Shown here: positions 1 through 6,627 of the stretch, one piece after another
Layout: the number at the start of each line of letters is the position of its first letter
How positions within the stretch are numbered: position 1 is the first letter of the stretch
NCBI GenBank assembly: GCA_021828605.1
Contig: JAJZEG010000216.1
Span: 1 to 8,105 of the forward strand
Direction of reading: 5' to 3'
Length of the DNA: 8,105 nt
Source: Pseudomonadota bacterium
GTDB lineage: Bacteria; Pseudomonadota; Alphaproteobacteria; Acetobacterales; Acetobacteraceae
Program-made: the position numbers and the translations under genes
The notes under the pieces: model-generated
What the model was told of the DNA's origin: nothing
The model's database searches: none
What the model saw: only the letters and a program-made list of their open reading frames with translations

Positions 1-1371
1 TAGCAGGGATTCTACTGTTGGGCCGCGATGGACATAGCCATCGCGGGTGAAATCCTCATGGTTTTCCTCGATGCTGGGCAAATCATAGAGATAATTCACC
101 ATGATCCCGTAGGATTCCGCCATGCCCCGCGGTGCGGAATTGGCCATTGCGTTGATCCGCTCGAGGCGCGCGCCATTGCCGAGGTGAAATTTTGCTACTG
201 GATCAATGCGCCAAAAAGCGGGGGTGGCGGTCAGATAGCGCGCACAGAGTCGCGAGAGGATGATCTGCGTATCGCCTGCAACCGGCTGCGCTGGGTCGGC
301 CAGTGCTGCGATCAGGCCAGCGTCATCCTGATCGCCAATCTCGGCTAGCACCGCTGCACCATGCGCGCCTTCCAGCCAACGGCGAAAGCCGGGGACCGGC
401 GACAATGTTGCGAATTGCGCAAGGTTTGGTAATTCGCTTTGTAATTCCTCGACCACTTGCTTGATCAGCATGTTGCCGAATGAAATACCGCGCAGCCCAT
501 CCTGGCAGTTGGAAATTGAATAAAAAATGGCGGTGTCGGCGGATTTTGCCCGCTGGTGCTGCACGGCCTCGTGCTCATCCTGCTGATCGAGCAAGGCGGT
601 AACCGAGCCGGCCAAGCCCTTAACTAACGCAACTTCGACAAAAATTAACGGCTCGCCGGGCAATGCCGGATGAAAAAATCCGAAACAGCGCCGGTCGGCG
701 GCGAGGCGGCGGCGCAGATCCTGCCAGTCTTGAATTTCATGCACCGCCTCATAGGCGATGAGTTTTTCCAGGATTGCTGCCGGTGTTTGCCAATCGATCC
801 GGCGCAGTTCGAGAAAGCCGCGATTGAACCAGGAGGATAATAAATGGCGTAAATCCGCGTCCAATCGCTGATGGCCAGCGTTGACCGGGCGCTGTTCGAG
901 CAATTCGCGGCGCAGCGAAATTAAGGACGCGGTGGCGCCGGGCGCCATGTTCATCCGGCGCAATAATTCCTGGCGCGGCGGCTCGGCGCAGGCGGCGAGC
1001 CGTGCGGCATTTTCAGCATCGGGCTCGGCGATATAGGAAGCGGCAGCGGCACGTAATAAGGTGGCATCGGGTAAAAAACCATCGCCCAGAAAGGTGAAAA
1101 ACGCGGCGCGATCGGCCTTGTTTAAGCCGGTCACCACGCCGAGCAATTCGCGGGCAATCGCGGCACCGGAGGCTTCGCCGCGTTCAGAAATCAGTGATTC
1201 GGCGAGCAATTTGGCGTAGTCGATGGGGTGCTGAGCGGCAGCGCCCGACGCATTGCCGCGTCGTCCGCGTTCGGTGATGGCGTTGAGCAGGGTCGCGAGC
1301 CAGCCAAGCTGGCTCTGCCCCCGGCTGCCAGACCGGTCGCTGGCGCGCTCGCTGCTGCTCACAGGCGTCAT
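1..1371 (-). CDS. Malonyl-CoA decarboxylase, C-terminus cut by window edge
   Basis: Malonyl-CoA decarboxylase converts malonyl-CoA to acetyl-CoA and CO2 in the cytoplasm. My translation from the ATG at 1371 gives 457 residues, open to base 1; bacterial members are of about that length, so only a few C-terminal residues should be missing. Family signatures are clear: ISFGNMLIKQVVEEL, then TLSPVPGF, whose Ser (about residue 324) matches the human catalytic Ser, then KFHLGNGARLERINAMAN, whose His (about residue 396) matches the catalytic His. The N-terminal third is mostly helical, as in the family. There is no signal peptide. The gene starts 38 bases after the mazG stop, so the two are probably cotranscribed. 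No matB/matC-like ligase or transporter gene is visible. Codon use is odd: about twelve TTA leucine codons by hand count, nearly absent from neighbouring genes. The symbol (matA/mlyCD) is left blank because the pathway context is missing. Confidence 0.95.
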   Translation of the reverse strand, partial: MTPVSSSERASDRSGSRGQSQLGWLATLLNAITERGRRGNASGAAAQHPIDYAKLLAESLISERGEASGAAIARELLGVVTGLNKADRAAFFTFLGDGFLPDATLLRAAAASYIAEPDAENAARLAACAEPPRQELLRRMNMAPGATASLISLRRELLEQRPVNAGHQRLDADLRHLLSSWFNRGFLELRRIDWQTPAAILEKLIAYEAVHEIQDWQDLRRRLAADRRCFGFFHPALPGEPLIFVEVALVKGLAGSVTALLDQQDEHEAVQHQRAKSADTAIFYSISNCQDGLRGISFGNMLIKQVVEELQSELPNLAQFATLSPVPGFRRWLEGAHGAAVLAEIGDQDDAGLIAALADPAQPVAGDTQIILSRLCARYLTATPAFWRIDPVAKFHLGNGARLERINAMANSAPRGMAESYGIMVNYLYDLPSIEENHEDFTRDGYVHRGPTVESLL

Positions 1372-1378
1372 TATCATG

Positions 1379-1382
1379 CTCC
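1379..1382 (-). promoter_or_regulatory. Shine-Dalgarno site deciding the malonyl-CoA decarboxylase start
   Basis: A GGAG lies just before two in-frame ATG codons (ATG-ATA-ATG, first base 1377 or 1371). It is one base from the first ATG, which is too close, and seven bases from the second, which is ideal. The second ATG (protein starting MTPVSS) was therefore chosen. Confidence 0.6.
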
Positions 1383-1409
1383 AGGAATGCAACCATTATT
1401 GACCAGCGT

Positions 1410-2213
1410 TCATTTGGGCACAACCGGTATTTTTTCATCCGTCTTCACCGCCTGCCACAAGGCTTCCAGGGTGGTTAAATCGACGCCAGAGGGAGCAAGG
1501 CCTTGAGCCGCCAGGCGCTGTTCGACCGCGCGGAATCGTCGTTCGAATTTCGCATTGGCGCGCGCCAAGGCCGCTTCGCCATCGCAGCCGATTTTGCGCG
1601 CCAGATTAACCAGCACGAACAGCATATCGCCCAATTCATCTTCGAGGCGGGCCGGATCGGCGTGGGGCAGCTCGGCGCGGAGTTCTTCGGTTTCCTCGTG
1701 CAATTTATCGAGAACCGCGTTGGCGTCCGGCCAGTCAAAGCCAACTCGGGCGGCGCGGGCGCTGAGTTTTTTCGCGCGGTTGAGGGCGGGCAGGGTGGTG
1801 GCGATGCCATCGAGCGTGCCGCTCATCGCCTGGGCCGCGCGTTCGTTTTGTTTTTGCGCCTCCCAGGACGCGGTTTGCGCCGCCGCATCGGCGATGCTGG
1901 CCGCCTCGAACACATGCGGATGGCGGCGGATCATTTTGTCGGTGATCCCCGTCGTGACCGTCGCGAAATCGAACCAGCCGCATTCTTCGGCGAGGCGGGC
2001 ATGGTAGATGACTTGCAGCAACAGGTCGCCCAATTCATCGCGCAAAGCGGCTGGATCATTTTTCATGATCGCGTCTGCAACCTCATAGGCCTCCTCGACC
2101 GTATAAGGGGCGATGGTGGTGAAATCCTGCGCCAGATCCCAGGGGCATCCCGCTTCGGGGTCGCGCAGGCGGGCCATGACAGTGAGGAGCGCATTGATCG
2201 GGTGGTCTTGCAT
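1410..2213 (-). CDS. mazG: MazG, nucleoside triphosphate pyrophosphohydrolase
   Basis: MazG hydrolyses (d)NTPs to the monophosphate and pyrophosphate, clearing non-canonical or excess nucleotides in the cytoplasm; in E. coli it also influences ppGpp levels. The 267-residue product is close to the E. coli length of about 263. Two MazG helical domains are visible. The first has EEAYE at residues 40-44 with ELGD at 60-63; the second has EETEE at 173-177 with ELGD at 193-196. These are the paired EExxE/ExxD magnesium-binding motifs. The opening LRDPEAGCPWD and the RRHPHVF segment (about 97-103) are also family hallmarks. The frame stays open far upstream, but the ATG at 2213 is preceded by GAGG at an 8-base spacing and begins where the family begins. 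Malonyl-CoA decarboxylase follows on the same strand; msrP diverges across a 75-base gap in which I found no convincing promoter. Confidence 0.95.
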   Translation of the reverse strand: MQDHPINALLTVMARLRDPEAGCPWDLAQDFTTIAPYTVEEAYEVADAIMKNDPAALRDELGDLLLQVIYHARLAEECGWFDFATVTTGITDKMIRRHPHVFEAASIADAAAQTASWEAQKQNERAAQAMSGTLDGIATTLPALNRAKKLSARAARVGFDWPDANAVLDKLHEETEELRAELPHADPARLEDELGDMLFVLVNLARKIGCDGEAALARANAKFERRFRAVEQRLAAQGLAPSGVDLTTLEALWQAVKTDEKIPVVPK

Positions 2214-2288
2214 CGGTTGGACCTCACAATAGGTTGATGGGCAGCATTTCAAAATCGCGCTATTTAGGCCATTGCAAGGAGCAAAAAA

Positions 2289-3242
2289 ATGATCGTGCAT
2301 CGACAACGCGACTGGGATTTGCCGGAAACGGCGGCGACGCCGGAGCGGTTCGGGCTGGATCGTCGTGCGGCCCTCGCGGCGATGGGTGGCATGGCGCTCG
2401 GCTTTGGCGCGCTGGGTGAGGCGCAGGCGCAATCGAGCGCAGCGCCGCAGGCCTATTCGCCGCGCGCGATGCGTTTTGACCCAGGCCGGGTGATTACCCC
2501 GTCGCACTATACCGAGACCTATAATAATTTTTATGAGTTCGGCCTGTCGAAGGATATTTGGCGTGCCGCGCAGAAATTGCCGGTTGAGCCTTGGAGCATT
2601 CGCATTGATGGTGCGGTGGAAAAACCGTTTACCATCAGCTTTGATGATTTGATCAAGAAGGTGAAGACCGAAACCCGGGTGTATCGGCATCGCTGCGTTG
2701 AGGCCTGGTCGCTGGTGGTGCCGTGGCAGGGTTTCGCGATGAGCGACTTGGTGAAACTCGCGAAACCGACCAGCCGGGCGAAATATTTGCGCTTCACCTC
2801 GCTGGCGGATCGGCGGGCGATGCCGGGGCTGGATATTCCGTTTTTCCCCTGGCCGTATCATGAAGGGCTGACCATGGCGGAAGCGATGAACGAACTCGCT
2901 TTCATCGGCACCGGCATGTATCACCAGCCGATGCCCAAGCAGGATGGCGCGCCGATCCGGCTGGTATTGCCGTGGAAATACGGGTTCAAATCGGCGAAAT
3001 CGATTGTGCATATCGAGTTCGTGGAGAGCCAGCCGGAGACGTTCTGGGAAAAAACCAGCCCGGATATGTATGGGTTCTGGGCGAATGTGAACCCGAACTA
3101 TCCGACCCTGCGCTGGAGCCAGGCGCGTGAGCGGGTGATCGGCACCGATCAGGTGGTGCCGACGCTGATCTATAACGGCTATGCCAAGTATGTGGCGTCA
3201 CTTTATGCCGGTATGAAGCAGAACAAGAAATTATTCATGTAG
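2289..3242 (+). CDS. msrP: MsrP, periplasmic methionine sulfoxide reductase, molybdopterin subunit
   Basis: MsrP (YedY) is a soluble periplasmic molybdoenzyme that reduces protein methionine sulfoxide, normally with electrons from the quinone pool through the haem membrane protein MsrQ. The 317-residue product begins at an ATG with AAGGAG seven bases upstream. A Tat-type signal is visible: DRRAALAAMGG at residues 24-34, a hydrophobic stretch to about 43, then a likely AQA cleavage site at 45-47. The position after the twin Arg pair holds Ala rather than the common Phe. The mature protein has RHRCVEAW, whose Cys136 should ligate molybdenum, followed by VPWQGF, PFFPWPYHEGL, the substrate-pocket segment LPWKYGFKSAKSI and the near-C-terminal WANVNPNYPTLRWSQA. 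These match the SUOX-like fold of YedY. No msrQ follows; the next gene is convergent msrB, six bases away. A molybdenum-cofactor protein needing Tat export and a separate electron donor is strongly implied. Confidence 0.96.
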   Translation: MIVHRQRDWDLPETAATPERFGLDRRAALAAMGGMALGFGALGEAQAQSSAAPQAYSPRAMRFDPGRVITPSHYTETYNNFYEFGLSKDIWRAAQKLPVEPWSIRIDGAVEKPFTISFDDLIKKVKTETRVYRHRCVEAWSLVVPWQGFAMSDLVKLAKPTSRAKYLRFTSLADRRAMPGLDIPFFPWPYHEGLTMAEAMNELAFIGTGMYHQPMPKQDGAPIRLVLPWKYGFKSAKSIVHIEFVESQPETFWEKTSPDMYGFWANVNPNYPTLRWSQARERVIGTDQVVPTLIYNGYAKYVASLYAGMKQNKKLFM

Positions 3243-3248
3243 ATTGGG

Positions 3249-3647
3249 TCAATCGGGGGTGAACGCCATGGCGATGCCGTTGATGCAGTAACGCTTGCCG
3301 CTCGGCCCCGGCCCGTCATCGAACAGATGGCCGAGATGGCTGGCGCAGGTCGCGCAATGCACTTCGGTGCGGACCATGCCGTGGCTGCGATCGATGCTGG
3401 CCTCGACGCTGCCGGGCACGGGTGTATCAAAGCTCGGCCAGCCAGTGCCGCTTTCGAATTTTTGGCTGGTCTCGAACAGGCGCGCACCGCAGCCAGCGCA
3501 GCAGAACACGCCCGCGCGTTTTTCCGCGAGCAGGGCGCAGCTGCCCGGCGCTTCGGTGCCGTGGCCGCGCATCACCCGATATTGCGCTGGGGTGAGTTTT
3601 GCGCGCCATTCCGCCTCGCTCAGGCTGAATTTTTGCTCCTGCGCCAT
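3249..3647 (-). CDS. msrB: MsrB, peptide-methionine (R)-S-oxide reductase
   Basis: MsrB reduces the R epimer of methionine sulfoxide in proteins, using a catalytic Cys later recycled by thioredoxin. The 132-residue product is a complete single-domain enzyme without a signal peptide, so it should be cytoplasmic. Four structural zinc Cys are present as CAGC (residues 50-53) and CATC (98-101). KFESGTGWPSF (63-73) and HLGHLFDDGP (104-113) are family blocks, and the catalytic Cys121 sits in RYCING. The resolving Cys found at the KFxxGCGWP position in E. coli is Thr here; Cys37 (GTEAPGSC) may replace it, which is an inference. The ATG has AAGGAG seven bases upstream. A possible -10 (TATCAT, 3680-3675) lies before it without a good -35. 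It is convergent with msrP and divergent from recR. Confidence 0.97.
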   Translation of the reverse strand: MAQEQKFSLSEAEWRAKLTPAQYRVMRGHGTEAPGSCALLAEKRAGVFCCAGCGARLFETSQKFESGTGWPSFDTPVPGSVEASIDRSHGMVRTEVHCATCASHLGHLFDDGPGPSGKRYCINGIAMAFTPD

Positions 3648-3721
3648 TATTTCGCTCCTTGGTTTCAGGGTGGAATGATAGCGCGATTGCGGGGCCTTCT
3701 GCTACCGGCTATCGGAGGGGG

Positions 3722-4303
3722 ATGAGTGCGCCGGAAATTGAACGGTTGATCCAGCTTGTTGCCCGGCTGCCCGGGCTTGGTCCGCGCAGTGCGCGGCGCA
3801 TTGTGCTGCGGCTGTTGAGCGATAAGGAACAGCGTTTGTTGCCGCTGATCCAGGCGATGCGCGAGGCGGCGAGCCAGGTGGCGACCTGCCAGATTTGCGG
3901 CACGCTGGATGGCACTAATCCTTGCGCGATTTGTGCGGATCCGACGCGCGAGCGGATGATTTGCGTGGTGGAATCGGTTGCTGATTTGTGGGCGTTGGAG
4001 CGTTCGGGGCTGTTTCGCGGGCGCTATCATGTGTTGGGCGGGCTGCTCTCGCCGATTGCCGGGCGGGGGCCGGAGACGTTGCGGATTGCGCCGTTGCTGA
4101 CCCGGCTCGCCGATGCGCCGGAGGTGATTTTGGCGCTGCCCTCGACCATCGAGGGTCAGGCCAGCGCGCATTATCTGATCGAGCGGTTGAAGCCGATTGT
4201 GCGGGTGACCCGGCTGGCGCAGGGCGTGCCGGTGGGTGGGGCGATTGATATTTTGGATGATGGCACGTTGGCTCTGGCCCTTTCGGCGCGGCGCGAGGTG
4301 TGA
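3722..4303 (+). CDS. recR: RecR, recombination mediator protein
   Basis: RecR works with RecO (and RecF) to load RecA on single-stranded gaps during recombinational repair. The 193-residue product is close to the E. coli length of 201. In order it has a helix-hairpin-helix (ARLPGLGPRSARR, 14-26), a four-Cys zinc finger (Cys56, 59, 68, 71, spaced C-x2-C-x8-C-x2-C), and a Toprim domain starting MICVVES with the acidic Glu84. HVLGGLLSPIAGRGPETL (103-120), PSTIEG (140-145) and the C-terminal RLAQGVPVGGAI (164-175) are the other conserved blocks. The ATG at 3722 was chosen because it begins exactly where the family starts; a GGAGG sits three bases upstream, rather close. The common dnaX-ybaB-recR arrangement is absent: msrB diverges upstream. 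The stop is three bases before the next gene, so recR is probably the first gene of an operon with the acyltransferase and the SGNH hydrolase. Confidence 0.97.
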   Translation: MSAPEIERLIQLVARLPGLGPRSARRIVLRLLSDKEQRLLPLIQAMREAASQVATCQICGTLDGTNPCAICADPTRERMICVVESVADLWALERSGLFRGRYHVLGGLLSPIAGRGPETLRIAPLLTRLADAPEVILALPSTIEGQASAHYLIERLKPIVRVTRLAQGVPVGGAIDILDDGTLALALSARREV

Positions 4304-4306
4304 CGC

Positions 4307-5413
4307 GTGAGCGCGCTGATCCGTGGCCAAGGGCGGGATCTGCGGGTCGATTTTTTTCGCGGTCTCGCTTTGTTTTGTATTTTTCTGGATCATATCCCCC
4401 ACGATACGCTGGCGCGCTTCACCGTGCGCAATCTGGCGCTGAATGATGCGACCGAGATTTTCATTTTGCTGGCAGGTTATGCGGCTGCTTTGGTTTACGG
4501 CCGCACGCTGGATCGGGCCGGGCCGGTCTCGGCGGGCGCCGCGATGCTCAAGCGGGCCTGGACTTTGTATATTGCGCATATTTTTGTAGCAGTTTTGCTG
4601 ATTGCGCTGGTGGTCATGCTCGCGGCCTATACCAATCGGCCGCATTATCTCGATGCGATCGGGTTGCGACCGTTGATCGCTGATCCATTGCGGGCGGTGG
4701 TTCATCTGGCTGCGCTCACCTATCAGCCGGCTTATTTGAATGTGTTGCCGCTTTATGTGGTGATCATGGCGGCGATGGCGCCTTTGTTGGTTTTGCTGCG
4801 TCATCCGCGTTGGCTGCTCGGGGCGAGTTTCGCGTTGTATGTTAGTGCGCGGCTGTTTGGCTGGAATTTGCCGACGGCTTCGGGGCATGGTTGGTTTTTC
4901 AATCCGCTGACCTGGCAGTTTTTGTTTGTGTTGGGGATGGTCTTTGCCCGGTTCGGACGGCCTGATCTGCCGTTGCGCGCGACCGATGCGCTGGCGGTAC
5001 TCACATTGATTCTGGGGTTTGCGGTGTTGCTGACCACCTGGATCGAGCCGGGCCTGGCGCGCCATGTGCCCGCTTTGATCAAGCCGCTGATCAGCAATAT
5101 CGATAAGACCGGCCTGCATCCGTATCGGCTGGCCTCGATCCTGGCCTGGGCGTGGCTGGCTTCGCGGTTGGTGTCGGCGACACTGCCCTGGTTGCAGGGG
5201 TGGGTGGCGGGGATTTTCATTTTGATCGGGCAATATGGGTTGAGCACCTATTGCGCGAGTATTCTGCTCTCGTTCGTCGGGCGGGCGGTGCTGGAGTCGG
5301 ATCGGGGTTGGCTCGCGCAGATCGCGGTGAATGGGGTCGGGCTTGGTGTGCTGTGGGGGATCGCGGCGTTGGGGGCGTGGTATAAAATGCAGGAGTCCAG
5401 CAAACATGGCTGA
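4307..5413 (+). CDS. OpgC-like integral membrane acyltransferase
   Basis: This 368-residue protein resembles the OpgC C-terminal family, part of the acyltransferase-3 clan. Characterised OpgC proteins of alphaproteobacteria add succinyl groups to osmoregulated periplasmic glucans across the inner membrane. About ten membrane segments can be seen, for example near residues 15-32, 50-66, 85-108, 144-164, 170-186, 200-216, 227-246, 276-292, 300-325 and 335-358. The N-terminal RVDFFRGLALFCIFLDHIP block (13-31), with Arg13, Asp15, Arg18 and His29, is the typical acyltransferase signature; FILLAGYAAALVYGR (52-66) also fits. The start is GTG, with GAGG eight bases upstream, three bases after the recR stop. 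The 3' end overlaps the SGNH hydrolase start by eight bases, implying translational coupling. No opgG/opgH glucan genes are in the window, so the acceptor is unknown and the symbol is withheld. Confidence 0.88.
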   Translation: MSALIRGQGRDLRVDFFRGLALFCIFLDHIPHDTLARFTVRNLALNDATEIFILLAGYAAALVYGRTLDRAGPVSAGAAMLKRAWTLYIAHIFVAVLLIALVVMLAAYTNRPHYLDAIGLRPLIADPLRAVVHLAALTYQPAYLNVLPLYVVIMAAMAPLLVLLRHPRWLLGASFALYVSARLFGWNLPTASGHGWFFNPLTWQFLFVLGMVFARFGRPDLPLRATDALAVLTLILGFAVLLTTWIEPGLARHVPALIKPLISNIDKTGLHPYRLASILAWAWLASRLVSATLPWLQGWVAGIFILIGQYGLSTYCASILLSFVGRAVLESDRGWLAQIAVNGVGLGVLWGIAALGAWYKMQESSKHG

Positions 5414-6125
5414 GTATTGGCGTCGCGCCGTTTTGATGGTTGCTGTTCTGGCGCCGGTGATCGGACAGGCGGCTGGTGTGGCTTGCCCGATCACGCCGAT
5501 CCAGCCGATGCGTCTGCCGGTGATGCAGGCTGCCTTGGCGGCGCATCGGCCGATTATTATTGCGGCACTGGGATCGTCCTCGACGGCGGGGGCGATGGCG
5601 CGTGATCCGGCGGAGTCCTATCCGGCGGAATTGCAGAATGATCTGGGTCGGGCCTTGCCCGATGCTGAAATCAGCGTGATCAATCGCGGGATCAATGGCG
5701 AGGATGCGCGGCGCGAGGATCAGCGGATGGCGAGCGATGTGCTGGCTTTGCATCCGCAACTGATCATCTGGCAGGTGGGGGCGAATGCTGCGGCGCGCGG
5801 GGAGAATGTTCCAGAGTTTGCGCATCTGGTGCGCATCGGGCTGCGGCGGCTGCGCGGAGGGGGGGCTGATATTATTCTGATGGATAATCAGCGTTCGGAT
5901 ATTTTGGAGGCGCAGCCAGCTGATCAGCGGATCAATGGCGCGCTGGCGGCCCTCGCGCGGGAGTTTCGGGTTAATTTGTTTTCGCGCGACGCGCTGATGC
6001 GCCACTGGCCGCAGCCGCATCGGTTTCTGGCGCCGGATCATCTGCATTTGAACGATCGCGGCTATCGCTGCACCGCGCAGGCGCTGGGGGCGGCGATCAA
6101 GGCGGGTGTGGGCGGTGAGGGGTGA
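5406..6125 (+). CDS. Exported SGNH/GDSL-family hydrolase
   Basis: This 239-residue SGNH-fold protein is probably an esterase or acyltransferase acting outside the cytoplasm. Four conserved blocks are visible: ALGSSST (54-60; nucleophile probably Ser58, with Ser57 replacing the Asp of GDS), NRGINGEDA with Gly95 (block II), WQVGANA with Gly125 and Asn127 (block III), and DHLHLNDRGY with Asp211 and His214 (block V). The N-terminus has basic residues and a hydrophobic stretch (about 6-24) consistent with a Sec signal peptide. A Cys at 27 follows, but the lipobox is poor, because Gly occupies the -3 position. The ATG at 5406 has AGGAG ten bases upstream and overlaps the OpgC-like stop by eight bases. 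Coupling to a membrane acyltransferase suggests it transfers acyl groups to, or removes them from, the same envelope glycan. That role is inference; the fold assignment is strong. Confidence 0.9.
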   Translation: MAEYWRRAVLMVAVLAPVIGQAAGVACPITPIQPMRLPVMQAALAAHRPIIIAALGSSSTAGAMARDPAESYPAELQNDLGRALPDAEISVINRGINGEDARREDQRMASDVLALHPQLIIWQVGANAAARGENVPEFAHLVRIGLRRLRGGGADIILMDNQRSDILEAQPADQRINGALAALAREFRVNLFSRDALMRHWPQPHRFLAPDHLHLNDRGYRCTAQALGAAIKAGVGGEG

Positions 6126-6624
6126 TGGATTTTGTATTATTATTACGATATCGTAACAAAATGGCCGTGGCAAGATAGAGGAGCGAAATGGGTTTTTGAA
6201 AATTGCGGGGGGTTGGGGTGGTGACGATGGGTGATTGGGGGGTGGCGCGCGTGGGCGCTTGGGTGGGGTTCTGGCGGCGGGGGATTGCGACGGCTGCGGG
6301 CGGCGCGGGGCGTTGGGTGGGGGGTGCGCTGCGCGCGGGGGCGTCCGGGTTGGTGGATTGAGGGCGTGTGCCAGCGTTTCGGCGCGCGCGGGTGCGGCGC
6401 GGGGTGGCGCGCGGCTGGCGGGGCGGGGTGGTCAGGCCGGCGATGAGCTGGGCGCTGAGTTCAGCGCAATAGGCGTCGATCAAGCCGTGCAGGCGGCTTC
6501 GGTGGCGGCCGGGCGGTAGGGTCGCATCGATGAAAGCCAGCATGATCGCGCGCAGGATCGCGATCAGGCGGGTGATCAGCGCTTCCGGGGACGTGCAGGG
6601 GGATGATGCGGCGATTTCGGTCAC
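6097..6624 (-). CDS. Hypothetical Pro/Arg-rich protein, start uncertain
   Basis: I do not recognise this open frame of about 175 residues. Its first 65 codons look coding: third positions are mostly G or C, and the product is helical and amphipathic (LITRLIAILRAIMLAFIDA, then HGLIDAYCAELSAQLIAGL). After that it becomes low-complexity, rich in Pro, Arg, Thr and Ala. The last 30 or so codons cross an AT-rich intergenic stretch and overlap the SGNH hydrolase 3' end by 29 bases, convergently, so the true end may differ. A GTG at 6624 is chosen because it follows a strong extended -10 box, but it lies about three bases before the expected transcription start. An ATG at 6543 is the alternative. Neither has a ribosome-binding site. 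The frame also opens upstream to a TTG at 6660. It might be a real short gene, a degraded gene, or a fortuitous frame opposite a G-rich strand. Confidence 0.42.
   Translation of the reverse strand: MTEIAASSPCTSPEALITRLIAILRAIMLAFIDATLPPGRHRSRLHGLIDAYCAELSAQLIAGLTTPPRQPRATPRRTRARRNAGTRPQSTNPDAPARSAPPTQRPAPPAAVAIPRRQNPTQAPTRATPQSPIVTTPTPRNFQKPISLLYLATAILLRYRNNNTKSITPHRPHPP
6129..6162. repeat. AT-rich nested inverted repeat
   Basis: A perfect 14-base palindrome (TTACGATATCGTAA, 6143-6156) is nested in outer arms ATTTTGT (6129-6135) and ACAAAAT (6156-6162). If the 8 bases 6136-6143 are treated as a bulge, the arms pair over 13 bases each. The element starts four bases after the SGNH stop and stands out as very AT-rich in GC-rich DNA. 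It could be an operator for a dimeric regulator, a weak hairpin at the operon end, or a remnant of a mobile-element end. It lacks the GC-rich stem plus T-run of a standard terminator. Confidence 0.7.
6207..6341 (+). other. G-run-rich tract with three possible G-quadruplex motifs
   Basis: Three successive sets of four G-runs lie on the plus strand. The first has runs at 6207-6212, 6215-6218, 6229-6231 and 6237-6242. The second has runs at 6253-6255, 6261-6263, 6265-6268 and 6279-6283. The third has runs at 6307-6310, 6315-6317, 6319-6324 and 6337-6341. Loops are 1 to 12 bases, so these are permissive rather than strict motifs. The tract corresponds to the Pro-rich codons (CCC, CCG, ACC) of the minus-strand hypothetical frame, which may be its whole explanation. 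Confidence 0.45.
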
Positions 6625-6627
6625 GGA

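Noticed and set aside
1503..2237. Plus-strand open frame of 244 codons
   Set aside because: It is opposite mazG, whose two domains are unambiguous; the plus-strand product shows no recognisable motif.
2214..2288. Promoter boxes between mazG and msrP
   Set aside because: TTGATG/TATTTA on the plus strand are 21 bases apart, and TTGAAA/TATTGT on the minus strand would place the transcription start at or beyond the ribosome-binding site. Neither is convincing.
2214..3011. Minus-strand frame continuing 266 codons upstream of mazG
   Set aside because: It lies antisense to msrP, is Arg/His/Pro-rich, and MazG homology begins only at the ATG at 2213, which has its own ribosome-binding site.
5406..5489. 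Lipoprotein signal at Cys27 of the SGNH hydrolase
   Set aside because: The residues before the Cys (Gly-Val-Ala) do not fit the lipobox, which needs Leu/Val/Ile at -3; an ordinary Sec signal is more likely.
3665..5494. Minus-strand open frame of 609 codons
   Set aside because: It is antisense to recR, the acyltransferase and the SGNH gene, all with clear family motifs. Its Arg/Gln/Pro-rich composition is typical of a GC-driven shadow.
5217..6173. Minus-strand open frame of 318 codons
   Set aside because: Its product is Arg/His/Pro-rich and antisense to the SGNH hydrolase with intact catalytic blocks.
6177..6199. AGAGGAG followed by an ATG at 6188
   Set aside because: The frame ends after three codons (ATG GGT TTT TGA), so it cannot encode a meaningful peptide and is probably chance.
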